DNA of 64,000 nucleotides from Gryganskiella cystojenkinii (GCA_015852425.1 JAAAIG010000051.1:1-64000); one strand, 5' to 3'; positions 11,890 to 23,951 are shown, counted from the first letter of the stretch. A program made the numbers and translations. The notes: a model not told the origin generated them from the letters alone.

Positions 11890-11962
11890 TTCCCAGTCCG
11901 GGGATCGAACCCGGGCCTTGTCGGTGAGAGCGACAAATCCTGACCACTGGACCAACTAGGAA
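11890..11962 (-). tRNA. tRNA-Glu (anticodon CTC)
   Basis: A 73-nt cloverleaf on the minus strand. The acceptor stem pairs TTCCTAG with CTGGGAA (one G-T pair). The D-arm is consistent with an A box (TGGTCCAGTGG). The anticodon stem TGTCG/CGACA encloses the loop CTCTCAC, giving anticodon CTC, which reads GAG. The T arm carries the B box GGTTCGATCCC within the pairing CCGGG/CCCGG. There is no intron and no encoded CCA. A T-run lies just downstream on the minus strand, as expected for a Pol III terminator. Confidence 0.93.
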
Positions 11963-12147
11963 ATTTTCAGATATCTGCCGAATTTTCGGGTCATTCATGA
12001 TCATACTATGTCACGTGAACTATCTTAGATTCCTTTCGACTATAGGCCCCTTAATACGCCACCATTTCTTTTTTGGTGGAATTTTGAAGACATTTTGACT
12101 ATTCCATTGTCAGGCTCTACATTCCTTCATTCATAATCGTCTCGACC

Positions 12148-13221
12148 ATGGACAATTTTCCTGCCAAACACAGTCAAGACGACGACATCATAGACGAGGA
12201 GCTGGCGCTCGCAATAGAATCCTGGCCCCGTCTATCTTCCCCCGGCCGCCAAGGAACTTCCTCTTCAACATCATGGCAAACCATCCTGGCACCTAGTCAA
12301 GTCCTTGTCCTCCCCCAGTTTCTCCCTGTCCAGGATACACGTGCCCTCCTGGATTATTTGAACCTCTGGATGAAACTCGAGATCGATGATAAACTCGACC
12401 CAACGAAACCACGACCCAAGAACGTGCCTCGACCCGGTTATGCGTTCCGGGACAATGATAGAGTCCAGATGGATTCCCCAGACTTTGCAAGGATGCTCTG
12501 GCAGAAATGTGGGTTTGCGGACCGATGGAGAGAACTTTGGATGGATCCCAAGAATGGGTTGGAGACAACTCAGGGGCATTGCATTGTAAGTATTAAGAAC
12601 GGGCAGGGCAAAAATCCTGCCATTCCCCCTTCATTTTGTTCGCTTATTGTTGACAGCTTGATTTTTTTTGATTTAATTTCAACTATTTAGACCTCAGGAC
12701 CCAAGAACAACAAACGAGTACGCCATGCTGTTGGACTGAACCGCAACATCCGCCTGTACCGATACCAAAAAGCTCAATCATTTGGTGCCCATTACGATGA
12801 ATCAGTCACAGATCCAGAAGACGGGACCGTCTCCGAGTACACAGTCCTGATCTACCTGAATGGCGAACGGGACTCGGATCTCATTGGGGGAGAGACAGTC
12901 TTTTATCCAAAAGGTAAAAAGAATCCTGTCTCGACGGCGTCCACAAAGAGAGGTGGCGGAGCAACAGCAGCTGGAGGGAAGCGCGGAGGATCGACCAAAT
13001 CTGACGACAAGACTTTTCAATCTGCAGTGTCGTCGTCGTCGTCGCTATCATCTGTGTCGTCATTATCGTATGAGCTTCCTAATGGTGGTATCGCAGTCAA
13101 GCCCGACCGTGGACTTTTGCTTGTTCATCGACATGGGGACGAGTGTATGTTGCACGAGGCGTTGATCGTCCAACAGGGCTACAAGTATGTCCTCCGCACA
13201 GATGTCATGTACGAACCATGA
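12148..13221 (+). CDS. 2-oxoglutarate/Fe(II) dioxygenase, prolyl 4-hydroxylase-like
   Basis: Two exons (12148-12585 and 12691-13221) joined in phase 0 encode about 322 aa. The double-stranded beta-helix is in the C-terminal half. The iron-binding pair is FGAHYDES (H-x-D) and the distal His is in MLHEALIV. The 2-oxoglutarate anchor is the basic residue in GYKYVLRTDVMY. LNRNIRLYRYQKAQSFGAHYD is the usual lead-in strand. A Ser/Gly/Lys-rich insertion of about 50 residues interrupts the core between GGETVFYPKG and the distal His. There is no signal peptide, so the protein is probably cytosolic or nuclear. The substrate cannot be inferred. An AATAAA at 13231-13236 follows the stop by 10 nt. The gene is convergent with the SUZ-domain gene, with stops 109 nt apart. 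Confidence 0.88.
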
Positions 13222-13330
13222 TGACCTCTCAATAAAAATTTTATACCCGCAGGTGATGTCCCTTTTTTGCCTTTTTCAACACCCTTGCAAGATGAATAAT
13301 ACTCTGTATTTTATTTTGGTTGGTTCGGTA

Positions 13331-14733
13331 TTAGGGTTGGTCAGAGCGACGGTTGGAAGGTTGCAATGCTTGTGCTGATGTTGAAGGCAAGGTTGATGTA
13401 GTAGGATGACGAGGCGCTCCCCGGAGCGGTTTTCCAAAGCCTATGGACTTCTCACCCCGAACAGGCGACTGTGATGATGACTCTTGTAAGTGCTTTCCTT
13501 GATGTCCACGATTACCCCGCGTAGAGTTTGATCCTCCTCGACCTAGCTGATTATTATGTGAAGTTGAACTAGCCATGGTGGGGCCTTGTGGTTGACGAAT
13601 CGCGGTATCAGGATTCATTTTCTGGGCTTTCTTGATCAAAGTCGGTTTCCCTTTGAATTCGATCGGTTTGGCAGACTTCTGTTGTTGTTCCTGATGATGA
13701 TAATGAAGAGGAGATTCGGATCGTGGTATATCCGGTCCTGGCGGCATTGGGGAGGAAGAAGACAAGGATCTGTGGGGGGATGACCTTCCTGAACTGGGCC
13801 TCGAAGTTGAGGGTGAAGAAGGCGAGGCACCTCTGTTGTTCGATGCTGGTGCCGGTGTCGGTGTAGGCGAAGGCCCAAAGATCTTTTCCCTTGCTGCCTG
13901 ATAATCCGCCTCGCGTTCTGCCAAGGGTTTGGATATAATGGGGCCCCTGGCCACTGCGACTGTACTCTTGGGTCTTTGGAGGATGCGGATCTGTAATTGT
14001 TAAATAATAGCAAAAAAAAGTCAGTCAGCCTTTTTCTTTTTGTCACATCAGCATCATAGCCATGAAAAATAAACGGAATATCGTCCAAAAAGTCTGTCTC
14101 CTCACCTCTGGAACGTATTCCGTCCGCATATTGTTGTTATCTGTTCTGGCAATGATCGGCGCCTCATATTCATTTCTGAGTAGGTAGAAAAATAATAATA
14201 ATCAAGAAGCAAATGATGTTAATTGCCTCCGAACTTTCGATCTTTGAGAGTGGTAATCGATCATCTTTCGAAGAAAAAATAGTCCGCTCACGCTTTATCC
14301 CAAAGGGCCCGATTCAGTTCATGAAGGGATCCACCATTGTTCGCTTGCCGTCCATGCCTCTGATCGAATCCAAATGGTCCCTCCTGTGAATGATACTGTT
14401 TTTTTTGTTGAAGTGGCGGCGACTGGGGGTTGCGCTTCATGATCTTGGGCGTAGAGGAAGAGGACGCTGACTCGGCGACCTCAGCAAGAGAGGGCCATGG
14501 ATTAGGTTGAGCAGGTTTCGGTACCGGGGCTTGGATCTAGAGTTGGTCGTCACCCATCGAGAAATAATAAATAGTCAGCACTTTTGCTTCCCAAGAAAAT
14601 ATACGCTCTTTGAAAGTTTGAAAGGTTTTCGAGTCCCTCGAGCGCGGGCGTGGCTTTTAGTGGGGCAGTGAGCCTAGGTTCGCATTACCTCTGCCTCATC
14701 AGCTTGCTCCCAGTCATCCCATGCGTCGGACAT
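13331..14733 (-). CDS. SUZ-domain protein (SZRD1-like RNA-binding protein)
   Basis: Four exons (14733-14689, 14536-14292, 14175-14106, 13990-13331) give about 339 aa; all phases agree. The N-terminus MSDAWDDWEQADEAE is a short acidic Trp-rich motif like that of SZRD1. The SUZ domain spans the exon 3/4 junction: VPEIRILQRPK, then KPLAEREADYQAAREKIFG, which is the R-I-L-x-R-P plus Y-x-x-A-R-x-x-I-F-G consensus. The long tail is Ser/Pro-rich, and a late SIGFGKPLRGAPRHP stretch looks like a SUZ-C-type motif. SUZ domains bind RNA and occur in regulators of mRNA fate, so a cytoplasmic post-transcriptional role is likely. The tail is probably disordered. Confidence 0.85.
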
Positions 14734-15239
14734 TTCGTCTCTTGTATGCTGGATCCAGATTTGGTTGAGTCGTCTCCAGCTCGAATCGAGGGCACTGTGT
14801 TCCAGAAAAGCTGTGATTCCTGGCGAAGAATGCGGAAATGGTGGCGAAAGTAGAAGAACGGGAATAAGAGTTTCTCGTCGTGACTGCTCCTTCGTCTCTG
14901 GTGCGAACGCACGTTTTTTTGAGTTGGCATCTACTTCATCACCCATCCTTCTTTCTTTGTTCTCTCCCACCGTCATTGGATCCCACCATTATTCTTTCAT
15001 ATCTCGCGTATATACTCGGGTATCACAGCCCATGAAAATGAACCAGAAAGACGGCGGTAGGACCATCAAGAACGTCACCCACCCGCGACAACAGCGACAA
15101 CAACATAGCTTCTGCATCCTCCTCCTTACGAGTCCTCTGTTGTCGACCAAGCAACACACTCAAGGACTCTAATGCTACCATCACCGCTACCCCTTCATCA
15201 CCGCAACGTCACCATTCAATACCTCTCCTCCCAAGCTCG
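14734..15239. other. intergenic, promoter side of the SUZ-domain gene
   Basis: Pyrimidine-rich sequence without recognisable coding signal. Open frames on both strands end within 130 codons and match no family. Confidence 0.45.
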
Positions 15240-17140
15240 AGGGCTGGTCTTATGACCGAGTTGTGGCCATCATTGCGCTGCAGCTCTCCCGGAGGAAACA
15301 TCAACAATGCGCTCAGGAATGCTGTGCATGGCACAGACTCTGGATGGCATAAGTCTGGTACAAGGTCCAAATTGTGACTCAAGGAGCTAGCGCAAGAGTT
15401 TGCTCGGAAACTCGAGCGTTCATCGATTTCACTTCATGCCCAGATACTACGCTGCTTCTTGAGTACAAGTGGTTTGGCACATGACAACAAGCTTCTTCAG
15501 GTCCTCTTCTACCCCCCCCTCCCCTACTGCCCGATCTTTAGCTTCCGCACAGGTACACAACGGGTGACTTGAAGCTTTTCAAACCACGCCGCCCCCAAAA
15601 AGTCTATTCAACTCGGGTCCGCATCGTGATTCAGTTATCCTCAGCACACAAGTCACCGTATCTTGACGTATCCGACCGACATTGCTATGATCATCCTGAA
15701 TCGCAACATCAGTATCGTCCCGTTGGCCTCTGCTTCGATTCGTTGAACTATCCCCCAGGGTGATTTCGAATATATCAAGGTCAATCTTCAAACGGCATCG
15801 ATCTTGCCAATGCTCCGGATCGAATCACGTCGGTCAATCTCGCTGGAATATCGCGCGACCGCGCAAAGTCGGTGCAATGAAAGCTGGTTCAAGCAACACT
15901 GGAAGAACCCGCCCCCAGTTCTATCTCGCATTCGGTATTTTTCGATCAAGAACATTCGGTATATTTCGATCAAAAGCATGGTGAGAAAGACGGAGCTATT
16001 GCCGTTCCCCGGCCGATCGAGGAATCTGGAATCGCTCGAGGTCCATGGGCCTTTGAAATCTCTTAGGATATCGCCAAAATCTGCTCCAAAATTTAAGAGA
16101 CTAGTCTGGAAGAAGGTGCGCTGAACGAGGAACATCGTCCACATTTTACAGGGTCACAGGGAGGCATGGCCAAGATCTTGCTGTCTCAACCAGGTCTTTA
16201 GACGAGTCTGGGAGATTAGCCCAGTTTCTTTTGGTTACGACATGGAGACACGCGGGACACTCTTCGGTACTTCTTATTCCATCAAGGTATTGGCTACTGA
16301 AGGTATAGAATGGATCCAGGACGATCGTATCCAGGAGGTCCTCGAGGTCGCATCATGTCTGGAAGAACTTCATGATATGACAATCTATGACAAAGATGGT
16401 AAGGATAATGGCCCGTGTCAGTATTACAGCTCAAAACTTCTATGCGCCGCAAGGGTTGGGCGAAGATGACCAAGAGAGCCAAGAGGCAAATGCGAGCAAT
16501 ATTGGTGCTGAAGAGGAAGACAGCAGGAATGTCTAGGATGGTGAGATGACTGAGGCAGGCGACGAGCAAGTCCCTGGACTTGTCGAGAATGCTGTCGGCG
16601 CACCAGTAGTCGCCGAAGTCCAAATCATCGTTCGTGTCGTATTCCCTGGTCCTTTGAAGGACTATGCGCATACTGGAAATCGGTGTTGGCGGGATCGCTT
16701 GTACAGATACACCCCTGCATGATGTTGTTGACTGCGAAAACTGGAGTCCGACGCCTCGGGAGCTTAGACAACAAGGGCGAGTATACCGCCAGCTTGGATT
16801 TCTTGTTGCGCTGGAAGAACTGTATTTGGGAGCCCGAAAGGACATCTCGGGGCAGCCCAGTGGTCATCGACCAGTTCAACTAGATCCCTAATCATTTTCG
16901 TTGGAATCTGGCCTTGAGGATCTCGGGGGCTGACAAACTTGCGGGTACTTGATGTGTCCTAACTGGCTGATAAGATTGACTTAAATGAGATCGCGTGGAT
17001 TTTGTTGCGTTGGCAAAGATTTAAAAAATTGGTTGGTCTGAATGGTCCCCGAGTCTTGGGAGGTAGGAGCTGGTTAGAAAAGCGATCGCAGCTGGAGGTC
17101 TGGATTCCTGGCAATGCTCCAGGGTTGTTTTCAGTCTTAC
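15240..17140 (+). pseudogene. decayed F-box/leucine-rich-repeat gene
   Basis: Fragments of one LRR protein appear in order in several plus-strand frames. Near 15660: YLDVSDRHCYDHP. At 15920-16100: IRYFSIKNIRYISIK and LESLEVHGPLKSLRI. At 16270-16430: LATEGIEWIQDDRIQEVLE and CLEELHDMTIYDKDG. At 16800-16835: VALEELYLGARKDI. At 16910-17045 the end reads LESGLEDLGG, then a one-base frame change, LTNLRVLDVS, a stop, and LADKIDLNEIAWILLRWQRF KKLVGLNG. Repeated L-x-x-L-x-L spacing and the terminal W-x-x-F/L-x-K-L-V-G-L pattern are characteristic of the large F-box/LRR families of Mortierellaceae. The F-box itself was not identified; only weak similarity precedes 15,560. At least one frameshift and one in-frame stop show that it is not translated as a whole. 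Confidence 0.6.
15929..15976 (+). repeat. two-unit tandem repeat of about 24 nt in the LRR pseudogene
   Basis: The unit cattcggtatttttcgatca occurs twice in a row with one or two mismatches, encoding the doubled IRYFSIKN/IRYISIKS. It is an imperfect duplication inside the decayed gene. Confidence 0.7.
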
Positions 17141-17660
17141 TTCTCTTCTCTCTCTCTTTCTTCCTCTCTTGCCCAAAGCCTTCGATATCTCATGAATGAG
17201 CTCTTTAGGGCATGGAGAGTGTGAGTATCTTTTACATGATTTGCTTGGTTCACTTTGCATTCCCAACTGACTTCCAAGACTGGTTCTTTCTTTTCTTCGA
17301 GACGAAAAGAAACAAGCAACCGTGCAACCTAGCAAAGTACAAAGTGAAAGCGCAAATTGCGTAGTGCGACTGCTAACAACAAACTGGAAGCTACAAGCAA
17401 ACACGTAAGCCGCAGACAGTCAATTCGCCTGCACTTCAACGGACTGCTCACGCAAACAAAGAAGCGATCTGTCCATCGTCGTATTGGCCAGAACACTTTC
17501 GTCTTTCAAATAAATTCCACTCATGTACACGACAACAACGCAAAGCCGAGGATAATGATAATACAATATACGATCTCCAATATGACAGCAAAAGTTGGTG
17601 ATATGTTGTTATTTTTTATGGTAGTCTGTTTTTGGGAAAAAAAGATGATAATAGGAAAAA
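17141..17660. other. intergenic, 3' flank of the HSF gene
   Basis: About 500 nt between the decayed LRR gene and the stop of the HSF-type factor. No gene or repeat of note was seen. Confidence 0.5.
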
Positions 17661-19678
17661 TTATGACATGCTGAAAAAGTTGCTTCCATCATCGCCGCCG
17701 TACTCGCTTCCTCCATATTCGCTGCCACCATAGTCGCTGCCGCCACGACCGTTCTGGACATTGGGTCCACCAGGGCTTGGGCAGTACAGGGAAGCACTCG
17801 ACTCCATCTCGTTATCCGAGACCATGGTCGCCATGGGTGATCCGGGCGAGGGGCTCGGTGGCAACGGGGTGTTGACCGCGCTTGTGTAAGCCGCCAAAGT
17901 ATTAGGCGATTGAGGCGCATGTCCCAAAAGACCCGATGAGGTTGTGTAAAACGGGGGTATTTGAATATTTATCGAGGGCGTACGCTGCTGACGACCATTG
18001 TTGTTGCCCTGGTTCTGATCCACGACCAAGTTACCATTCGTCATTCCCAATCCGAGGTTTTGCATCTGGAATGAAGGGGAAAGAGGCGAGAGGGGCGACA
18101 TGGGCGAATGATGAGGCGAGAGAGGGGAATGGTGAGGTGAAAGTGGCGCATTCTGAGGCGACTGAGGTGAACTACCGCCCAAGGATGTTTGGATGGTCAG
18201 TGGCGAGTTTGGGCGGCGTCCTGTTTGTGCAGAGCCATCGTTAGATCCCATGGTGTTGAACATCATGTTGTGGTACATCTGTTGGGACGAGTTTTCTGGC
18301 GCCGTGATATAGATTGGGGGTCGCTCAGGCTCGGGCTTGACCTCGTAGTGCTCAAAAGTCAATTCTGGTGGTAATGCTATTTGAGGCATAACAAAATGAA
18401 CCAACCAAGTTAGTTGTCTCAAGATTCAAAAAACAGTCAAAGGCTTTCAATCCAGTATAACGAGCTTTTTTTCCCCCTATCACGCTGACTTACGGTGACC
18501 TCCGGATTGCTTCTGAATATAGTCCAGCATGCTCTTCATTAGTTGCTGTTGAGCGGTCTGTTTGCGGCGAGTCTCGGCCAATTCACGAACGACCTCGTCA
18601 AAATTGCCCTGGAGTTGGTTGAGTTGTTGGTGAACTTCCTGTTGCTGCGCCGAGAGGACCGCCATGTGTGCTGGAAGATCGCCTCCCTCCCGTCTCATCG
18701 AATCTGACTCCATGGCCTTTCGCTTGATATCGTCCAACAGATCGACTCGTCCCCTCAAGAACTTTTGATGCGAAAACTCCCAAATCTGATTCTCGGCCAA
18801 GGTGCGGTGACCTCTCGGCGACTTGTTGACCTTGTGAAAGCCATACCTATATGAAAAAGGACATGCGTTTAGTTTCTTTGTTCGATATTCAGAATCCAAG
18901 CCAGTCGAGAGACAACGGGCAGAAAAAGACCCTTGCTATTCACGATCCTTCGACAGGGTAGAGCGGGGACAGAAATCGGATTCATATCCTGCCACATGCC
19001 CGTCTCACATTCAACATCCGCAGGTTCAGCAAAAGGTCACCACGTACATGTTGAGCTGTCTCACGAAACTGGAAAAGTTGTTGTGTTTGAAGTGCTTGGG
19101 GAGTACGTCTCTCGAGAACTCCATGATGTTGCAGACAATGAACGAGGTTCCAGTGTAGTTCCAGGCGATCAGGTGTTGGTAGTGCTTATCAATGACCATG
19201 CTAGTTAACGAGACATGAGAGATGGGGACCAAACGGAGCCTTGTGTTAGACTTCGCGGGATTTTTTTCTCTCTAATTCTCTCAAGGCATCAATCAGAGTG
19301 TCATGATAAAGAATTCCCCTTTGCTTACTTGTGCAATTTGTGAACAAACGTGTTGGTATTGGCCTTTGCAGGCGAAGGAGGCTGAAGCGAGGTCATGGAT
19401 CCATTAGGGGATGAGGGCTGAGATCCAGACGCAGACGGAGACGAAGGGGAGGAGGTGCTTGTCTGGAGTGGATAGGGGATCTGGTTCCCACTGTTTGCAC
19501 GCACTCCACCTGGCTGTCTCGGTTGCATCACTGTTTGTTGGAGCTGAATTTGCTGAATTTGCTGCTGTTGCTGTTGTTGTTGTTGATGCTGTTGCTGGAG
19601 TTGCTGATGCTGTTGCTGTAACTGCTGTTGCTGCTGTTGCTGCTGCAGCTGGGACATGAGCTGCGGTGGTTGATTCAT
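17661..19678 (-). CDS. HSF-type transcription factor, Mga1/Sfl1-like
   Basis: Four exons (19678-19329, 19200-19048, 18846-18494, 18376-17661) give about 523 aa in consistent phases. The start MNQPPQLMSQ leads into a polyglutamine tract (about residues 10-48). The winged-helix HSF domain runs from about residue 107 to 215. It contains FVHKLHNMVID, HLIAWNYTGTSFIV, EFSRDVLPKHFKHNNFSSFV, RQLNMYGFHKV and WEFSHQKFLRGRVDLLDDI. A predicted coiled coil (HQQLNQLQGNFDEVVRELAE) follows and would mediate oligomerisation. The rest is Pro/Ser-rich, with SPLSPHHSPL repeats suited to phosphorylation or activation. The recognition helix is intact. The short linker and RGRVDLL ending favour the Mga1/Sfl1 branch over Hsf1. 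It is a nuclear regulator, possibly of morphology or stress. The gene is divergent from the p47 gene. Confidence 0.9.
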
Positions 19679-21186
19679 GACCCTTTAATTGTTGTGCCCA
19701 GTGGCGGTGGTGGCTACTACTATTTATTTTAGAAAAATGGGATGAGGCGTTGATGAGAAGGAGTGCGGGCAAAAAAGATGACAAAACAGAGATTGTCAGT
19801 CAGCAGGGAGCAGAAGTGGTTTGGTGTCGTTATCAGCGAAACACTAGAGTGGGTTGGCGAGATAATATCACACAGGGCACAGAAAGGCGACAATAAAAAT
19901 AAAAAAAAATAAAAAAAAATAAGGGAGATAGATGGAAGAACGAGAAAAGTTGGGCGACTGGGCAAGTGGACTACTGGACCAGGCCGACATTCATCTTCAG
20001 CTCAGTCCTGTCAGCAAGGTTCAACTCGGGGCCTTCTTTTTTTTTTAACTTTAGTTTTTTTTGGGCTGTACAGATGAGGTTGGTGCTTGGAATATACAGT
20101 GGTTGTAGATGACAAACAAATACAAGGGGATTACATGGACAACGCTCCATTATTTCTTTACGCATGAATGCCCACGGGTGGACTATGTCTCCCCTTCTCG
20201 CCCTTTTCTTTTGCCTTCCCCGGGTCAACTCGCCCAGCCAATAGATGTGTCTGTAGGAAGGAGACAAATAAAAGGAAAGGGGTGAGGGATATGGGATGAG
20301 AAACAAACCTTCAAAGACTGTTGTTGTGTTCAACGGAAAGTAAGGACAAAAGGGGGTGATGGAGAATAAAGAGTGATGAAAAATAATGTGAAATGGGCTG
20401 AAGGCGGATGGCGGAGAAAGGAGAAAGGGATGCCAGGCAGGTTGATCGCTCTCTTCTTTGGTAACTCGGCCTAATGCTGTGAGCGCAGAACGGGACATGT
20501 GAGCAAAAGTGATGTGAAGACCAGGCGATTTTTCAAGATTCAGTGACGTGACACCGGCGCGAAAAATTGGCTCTCTACACAGCAGCCCAAAGTCAGCCTC
20601 AACCCGGGCTTGATTATCTCACGACAGGTTTCGCACGGTGCGGGGTTTCTTTATGGGAAGTTTCTCTTTCTGAATTTGATAAATGACCCCAAACTGGGGT
20701 CCTTCTGCTTCTCCGAGGAACAGCGAACGTCTGGGGTCCTTCTGCTTCTCCGAGGAACAGCGAACGTAGACACTCCTTTCGTTTCTTTGTTCCCTTAAGG
20801 ACTGACTCGTTTCTTTGACTGACAAAAATCCATCAGGGTCTCTCCACGCGCCAGCCGGCACGTGCATTGAGAGCCGGGTCGTCTCCTCAAGAGTCAGCTC
20901 AAACATCTGGACTACAAGTCTTGAAGATGTCTCGTAAGGCTCTTGATCCATTGAAACATCCTTGCAGTCAGTTGGTGTCTGTGAGCTGTGCTGACTGAAC
21001 TTGAAATAATGAGCTGGGTTAGAGCGAGGTGCTCGACTGGCACAGTCGGCAAATTTGCGGGAGATATGACAAAATGGTCACGTGCAGTTACAGGTCGAAT
21101 GAAGAGACGTTTTAATGCAACTGGGGTCATTCTCTACCCGCATTCTCTTCATTCACTCCCCCACACACTTCCTCTATTCACATTCC
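19679..21186. other. shared divergent promoter region
   Basis: About 1.5 kb between the start codons of the HSF gene (-) and the p47 gene (+). It contains A-rich tracts near 19887-19921 and a 37-bp tandem duplication at 20694-20767. A minus-strand open frame of 175 codons at 19971-20498 is low-complexity and not supported. Confidence 0.55.
20694..20767 (+). repeat. perfect 37-bp tandem duplication
   Basis: The unit from ctggggtccttctgcttctc to cagcgaacgt is present twice back to back, at 20694-20730 and 20731-20767, without mismatches. It lies in the HSF/p47 divergent region. The identity suggests a recent duplication. Confidence 0.95.
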
Positions 21187-23072
21187 ATGGCTGATCATCA
21201 GGAGCTCATCGCCAACTTTGTCGGAGTCGTCGGCTCCACTCCCGAGCAAGCACAGTTCTATCTCGAAGCCAACAACTGGAACATTGACGTATGTCCCCAA
21301 AGGAAATTGAGACCAAAAGAATCAACGAGTCCAGGCTGACTTACTGCTGCGACTCCTTTTTCAAATTCATTGTTTTTGTTAGCTCGCCATGGGCAGCTAT
21401 TACGAAGACCCTTCCGGAGCAGGGCAAGCTGAGCACATTGCTCCTGAAGACGAGGATCCCGATGACATGGAGCTCGAGGATATCATTGCCGAAACTACCC
21501 CCCGCGGTCATGCCTCTGAGGGCAAGCGCAAGGCAGCGGACTCTGGCGCGTCTAACGCCGGCCGCAGACAGGGGTACGCGTAGCGTGACTGGGTTTTCCA
21601 CTTTTTTTTTTTTTTTTTCGTTTAGGATTGTTCTGACACTGACAGGTACTTGTTTCCATATCCATTTTAATTCCTTCCAACAACAATAGAGGTATTGCCA
21701 CCTTCCGTGACTTGAGCAAGGACGAGGACGAGGATGAAGGATCCTCGGACGATGAGCAGCAAAAATACTTTGCTGGCGGAGAAAAGTCGTAAGCAGTTGA
21801 TCTCTCGACGTTTCGTCTTATATATATCAGTCTCTCTGAGCTAACACGTTTTCTCGACTTTTTTGTTTTACCATTTTGTTCACTCATAGAGGCGTGATGG
21901 TTCAGGGGCCACCCGGAAAGAAGGATCCAAATGCACTTGTGGAGGATATTTTGAAGAAGGCTGCCAAGTAAGCGCTTTTTTCTGGGAATGGGCAAGAAGG
22001 CTTGTCATGGACATTTTCGTTTTATGGTCGTGGAGCTAACGTCAAACATCTTTTGCACATCTTGTAGAGGTGGCGCAAGAGAGCCAACGCCAGAACCAGC
22101 TCCCAAGAAGTCGTACTTTACTGGATCAGGTATGTAACTGTGGCACCATTTGTCAACATGCTGAGATGTTCGTGGTTGATGTTGTTTACCGTTGAAAGCC
22201 AGTCGTCACTCTCTGTGACTAACGCTATTATTTTGTTGTGTATGGGGTTTGTAGGAAACCGTCTGGGAAGTGAAGACGAATCAGCGGGCTCTACTCCCGT
22301 CCGTGCACCGCAGGCACCTGTTCGCTCGACTCCCTCGCCCGAGGCATTGGAGAGTGTGACCCGTAACTTGACCTTCTGGAGAAACGGATACAGTCTTGAA
22401 GATGGACCTTTGATGAGCTACGATGACCCAGCCAACAGAGAGTTCTTAGATGCCATCAACCGAGGGTATGATATGCTGCATTGTAGCTTAGCTGTTATCT
22501 CGACCTATTATCTCAAACAGGCCTCTCTTCATTTTCTTTCTCAAGACAAGTATACTAACAGGCTTGCTATCTCTATGCCACATAGACAAGCGCCTTTGAA
22601 GTTCCTCAACATCAAGCCCGGCCAACCGGTGGAGATGCGAGTTGCCAAACGTATGGAAGAGGATTACAAGGAGCCGCCCAAAGCACCACCCAAGCCTTTC
22701 GAGGGAGCTGGAAACCGACTGGGAAGTGTTGCCTCGCCAGTCGCTGGTTCAAGCACACCTGGATCGTTCCCTGGATCGTCCTCTGCTGCCGCTGCAGACG
22801 TCTCTGTACCCCGCAGCTTGAATGTGGACGAGAACTTGCCGGTGACTTCGATCCAGATTCGTTTGGCGGACGGCACTCGGATGGTTGCCCGGTTCAACCA
22901 CACACATACGATCAACGATATCCGGGGATTTATCAATGCGTCCCGAGCCGGAGAGTCATCTCGTCCTTATATGCTCCAGACCAACTTCCCCAAGAAGGAT
23001 CTCGAGGATGTGACTCAGACAGTCAAGGATGCGGGTCTGTTGAATGCTGTTGTGCAGCAGCGTCTCTTGTAA
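21187..23072 (+). CDS. NSFL1C: p47/Shp1-type UBA-SEP-UBX cofactor of Cdc48/p97
   Basis: Seven exons (21187-21288, 21383-21573, 21690-21788, 21890-21967, 22068-22129, 22255-22465, 22586-23072) give about 409 aa with every phase closed. An N-terminal UBA domain starts MADHQELIANFVGVVGSTPE and ends AMGSYYED. A GGIATFRDLSKDEDE block follows, characteristic of p47. The SEP domain is at about 211-275 (LTFWRNGYSLEDGPLMSYDD...FLDAINRG). The UBX domain is at about 333-409 (SIQIRLADGTRMVARFN...YMLQTNFPKK). GNRLGS occurs twice (before the SEP and before the UBX), matching the SHP-type p97-binding boxes. The protein recruits the AAA ATPase Cdc48/p97 to ubiquitylated or membrane-fusion substrates. The stop TAA runs into a stretch of 18 A. 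Confidence 0.95.
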
Positions 23073-23088
23073 AAAAAAAAAAAAAAAA
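23071..23088 (+). repeat. poly-A run overlapping the p47 stop codon
   Basis: Eighteen A in a row; the first two complete the TAA stop. It is probably a genomic homopolymer at the head of the 3' UTR. Confidence 0.85.
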
Positions 23089-23951
23089 GACTTGCAGAGA
23101 GAAATGGAAGGAAAGGAGAGGTTGTCATTTTAATACCGAATAGCATCACCCGCAATGTTGGGTCGAATATTTCAATCTAGTTTTTTTTGCGACGAGACCC
23201 ATAAATTGCAACTTTTTGTTGAAAAAAGAAACCCATGATGGAGTCCTAGCAAGTCCCGTTGTCTACATATCTGTGTCCATCTATCTATGTCCGTGGGGGT
23301 GTAAATCTGGCAAAGCAGTGAGGGGGTGGCAAAGAGGCAAAAAACAGAAGAACCATGAAGGCGAGTTTGGAAAGCATAGAAGCGCAACAAAAAAGCAGAA
23401 TCTCGGAAACCAAAAGGGGAGAGAGAGGGTTTGACCTAATACGCCGCCTTTTTCGTTGCTGAATGTGCGTGTTCGCTATCAATAGCCCTTCAAGTTTCCG
23501 GGGGAACAAAGAGCAAAAAAAAAACAAGATCTTTGTGTGTGTGTGATCGGATGACGAAAACAGACGAAAGAAAAGACGTGGGGTCAATTGGTGGCAAAAG
23601 TAGGCAAAGTGGAACAAGCTATAAGTCAGAGAGAGAAAGAAAAATCTGATTCGTGCATTAATTAAAAAAAAAAAGCTTTTTTTGAATGAACCCAAACTCA
23701 ATTGAAATCTGAGCTCACAGGACAAGGAAGGGGGGGGACATATCAATCGACCGCAGACAGCCACCAATTCATGTTCTTTTTCGTCTCTTGTCGTCGGTGC
23801 GCTTTGACGGTGATTAGGGTCTTGGTCCATTACGCCGCCTATAAAAAGGCAGACCTCTCCTTCCTTTTTTCCCACTCATTATTAAATCACTTTTTCAAAC
23901 AGCTCTCTCACTCTCTCACTCACTTCTTCTTGCAACAACAACTCTACCACG
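23089..23951. other. intergenic region, p47 3' side and GST promoter
   Basis: It contains the TATA-like box at 23840 and a CCAAT-like element near 23761. A minus-strand open frame of 196 codons here is compositionally biased and unsupported. Confidence 0.5.
23840..23847 (+). promoter_or_regulatory. TATA-like box of the GST-VOC gene
   Basis: The sequence tataaaaa lies 112 nt before the ATG at 23952, followed by a CT-rich leader, a typical fungal core promoter layout. Confidence 0.55.

Noticed and set aside
19971..20498. Minus-strand open frame of 175 codons upstream of the HSF gene
   Set aside because: Low-complexity composition, no domain; lies in the leader and promoter of the HSF gene.
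23285..23875. Minus-strand open frame of 196 codons between p47 and GST-VOC
   Set aside because: Translates pyrimidine-rich promoter DNA into Phe/Ser/Leu-rich sequence; it overlaps the GST promoter.
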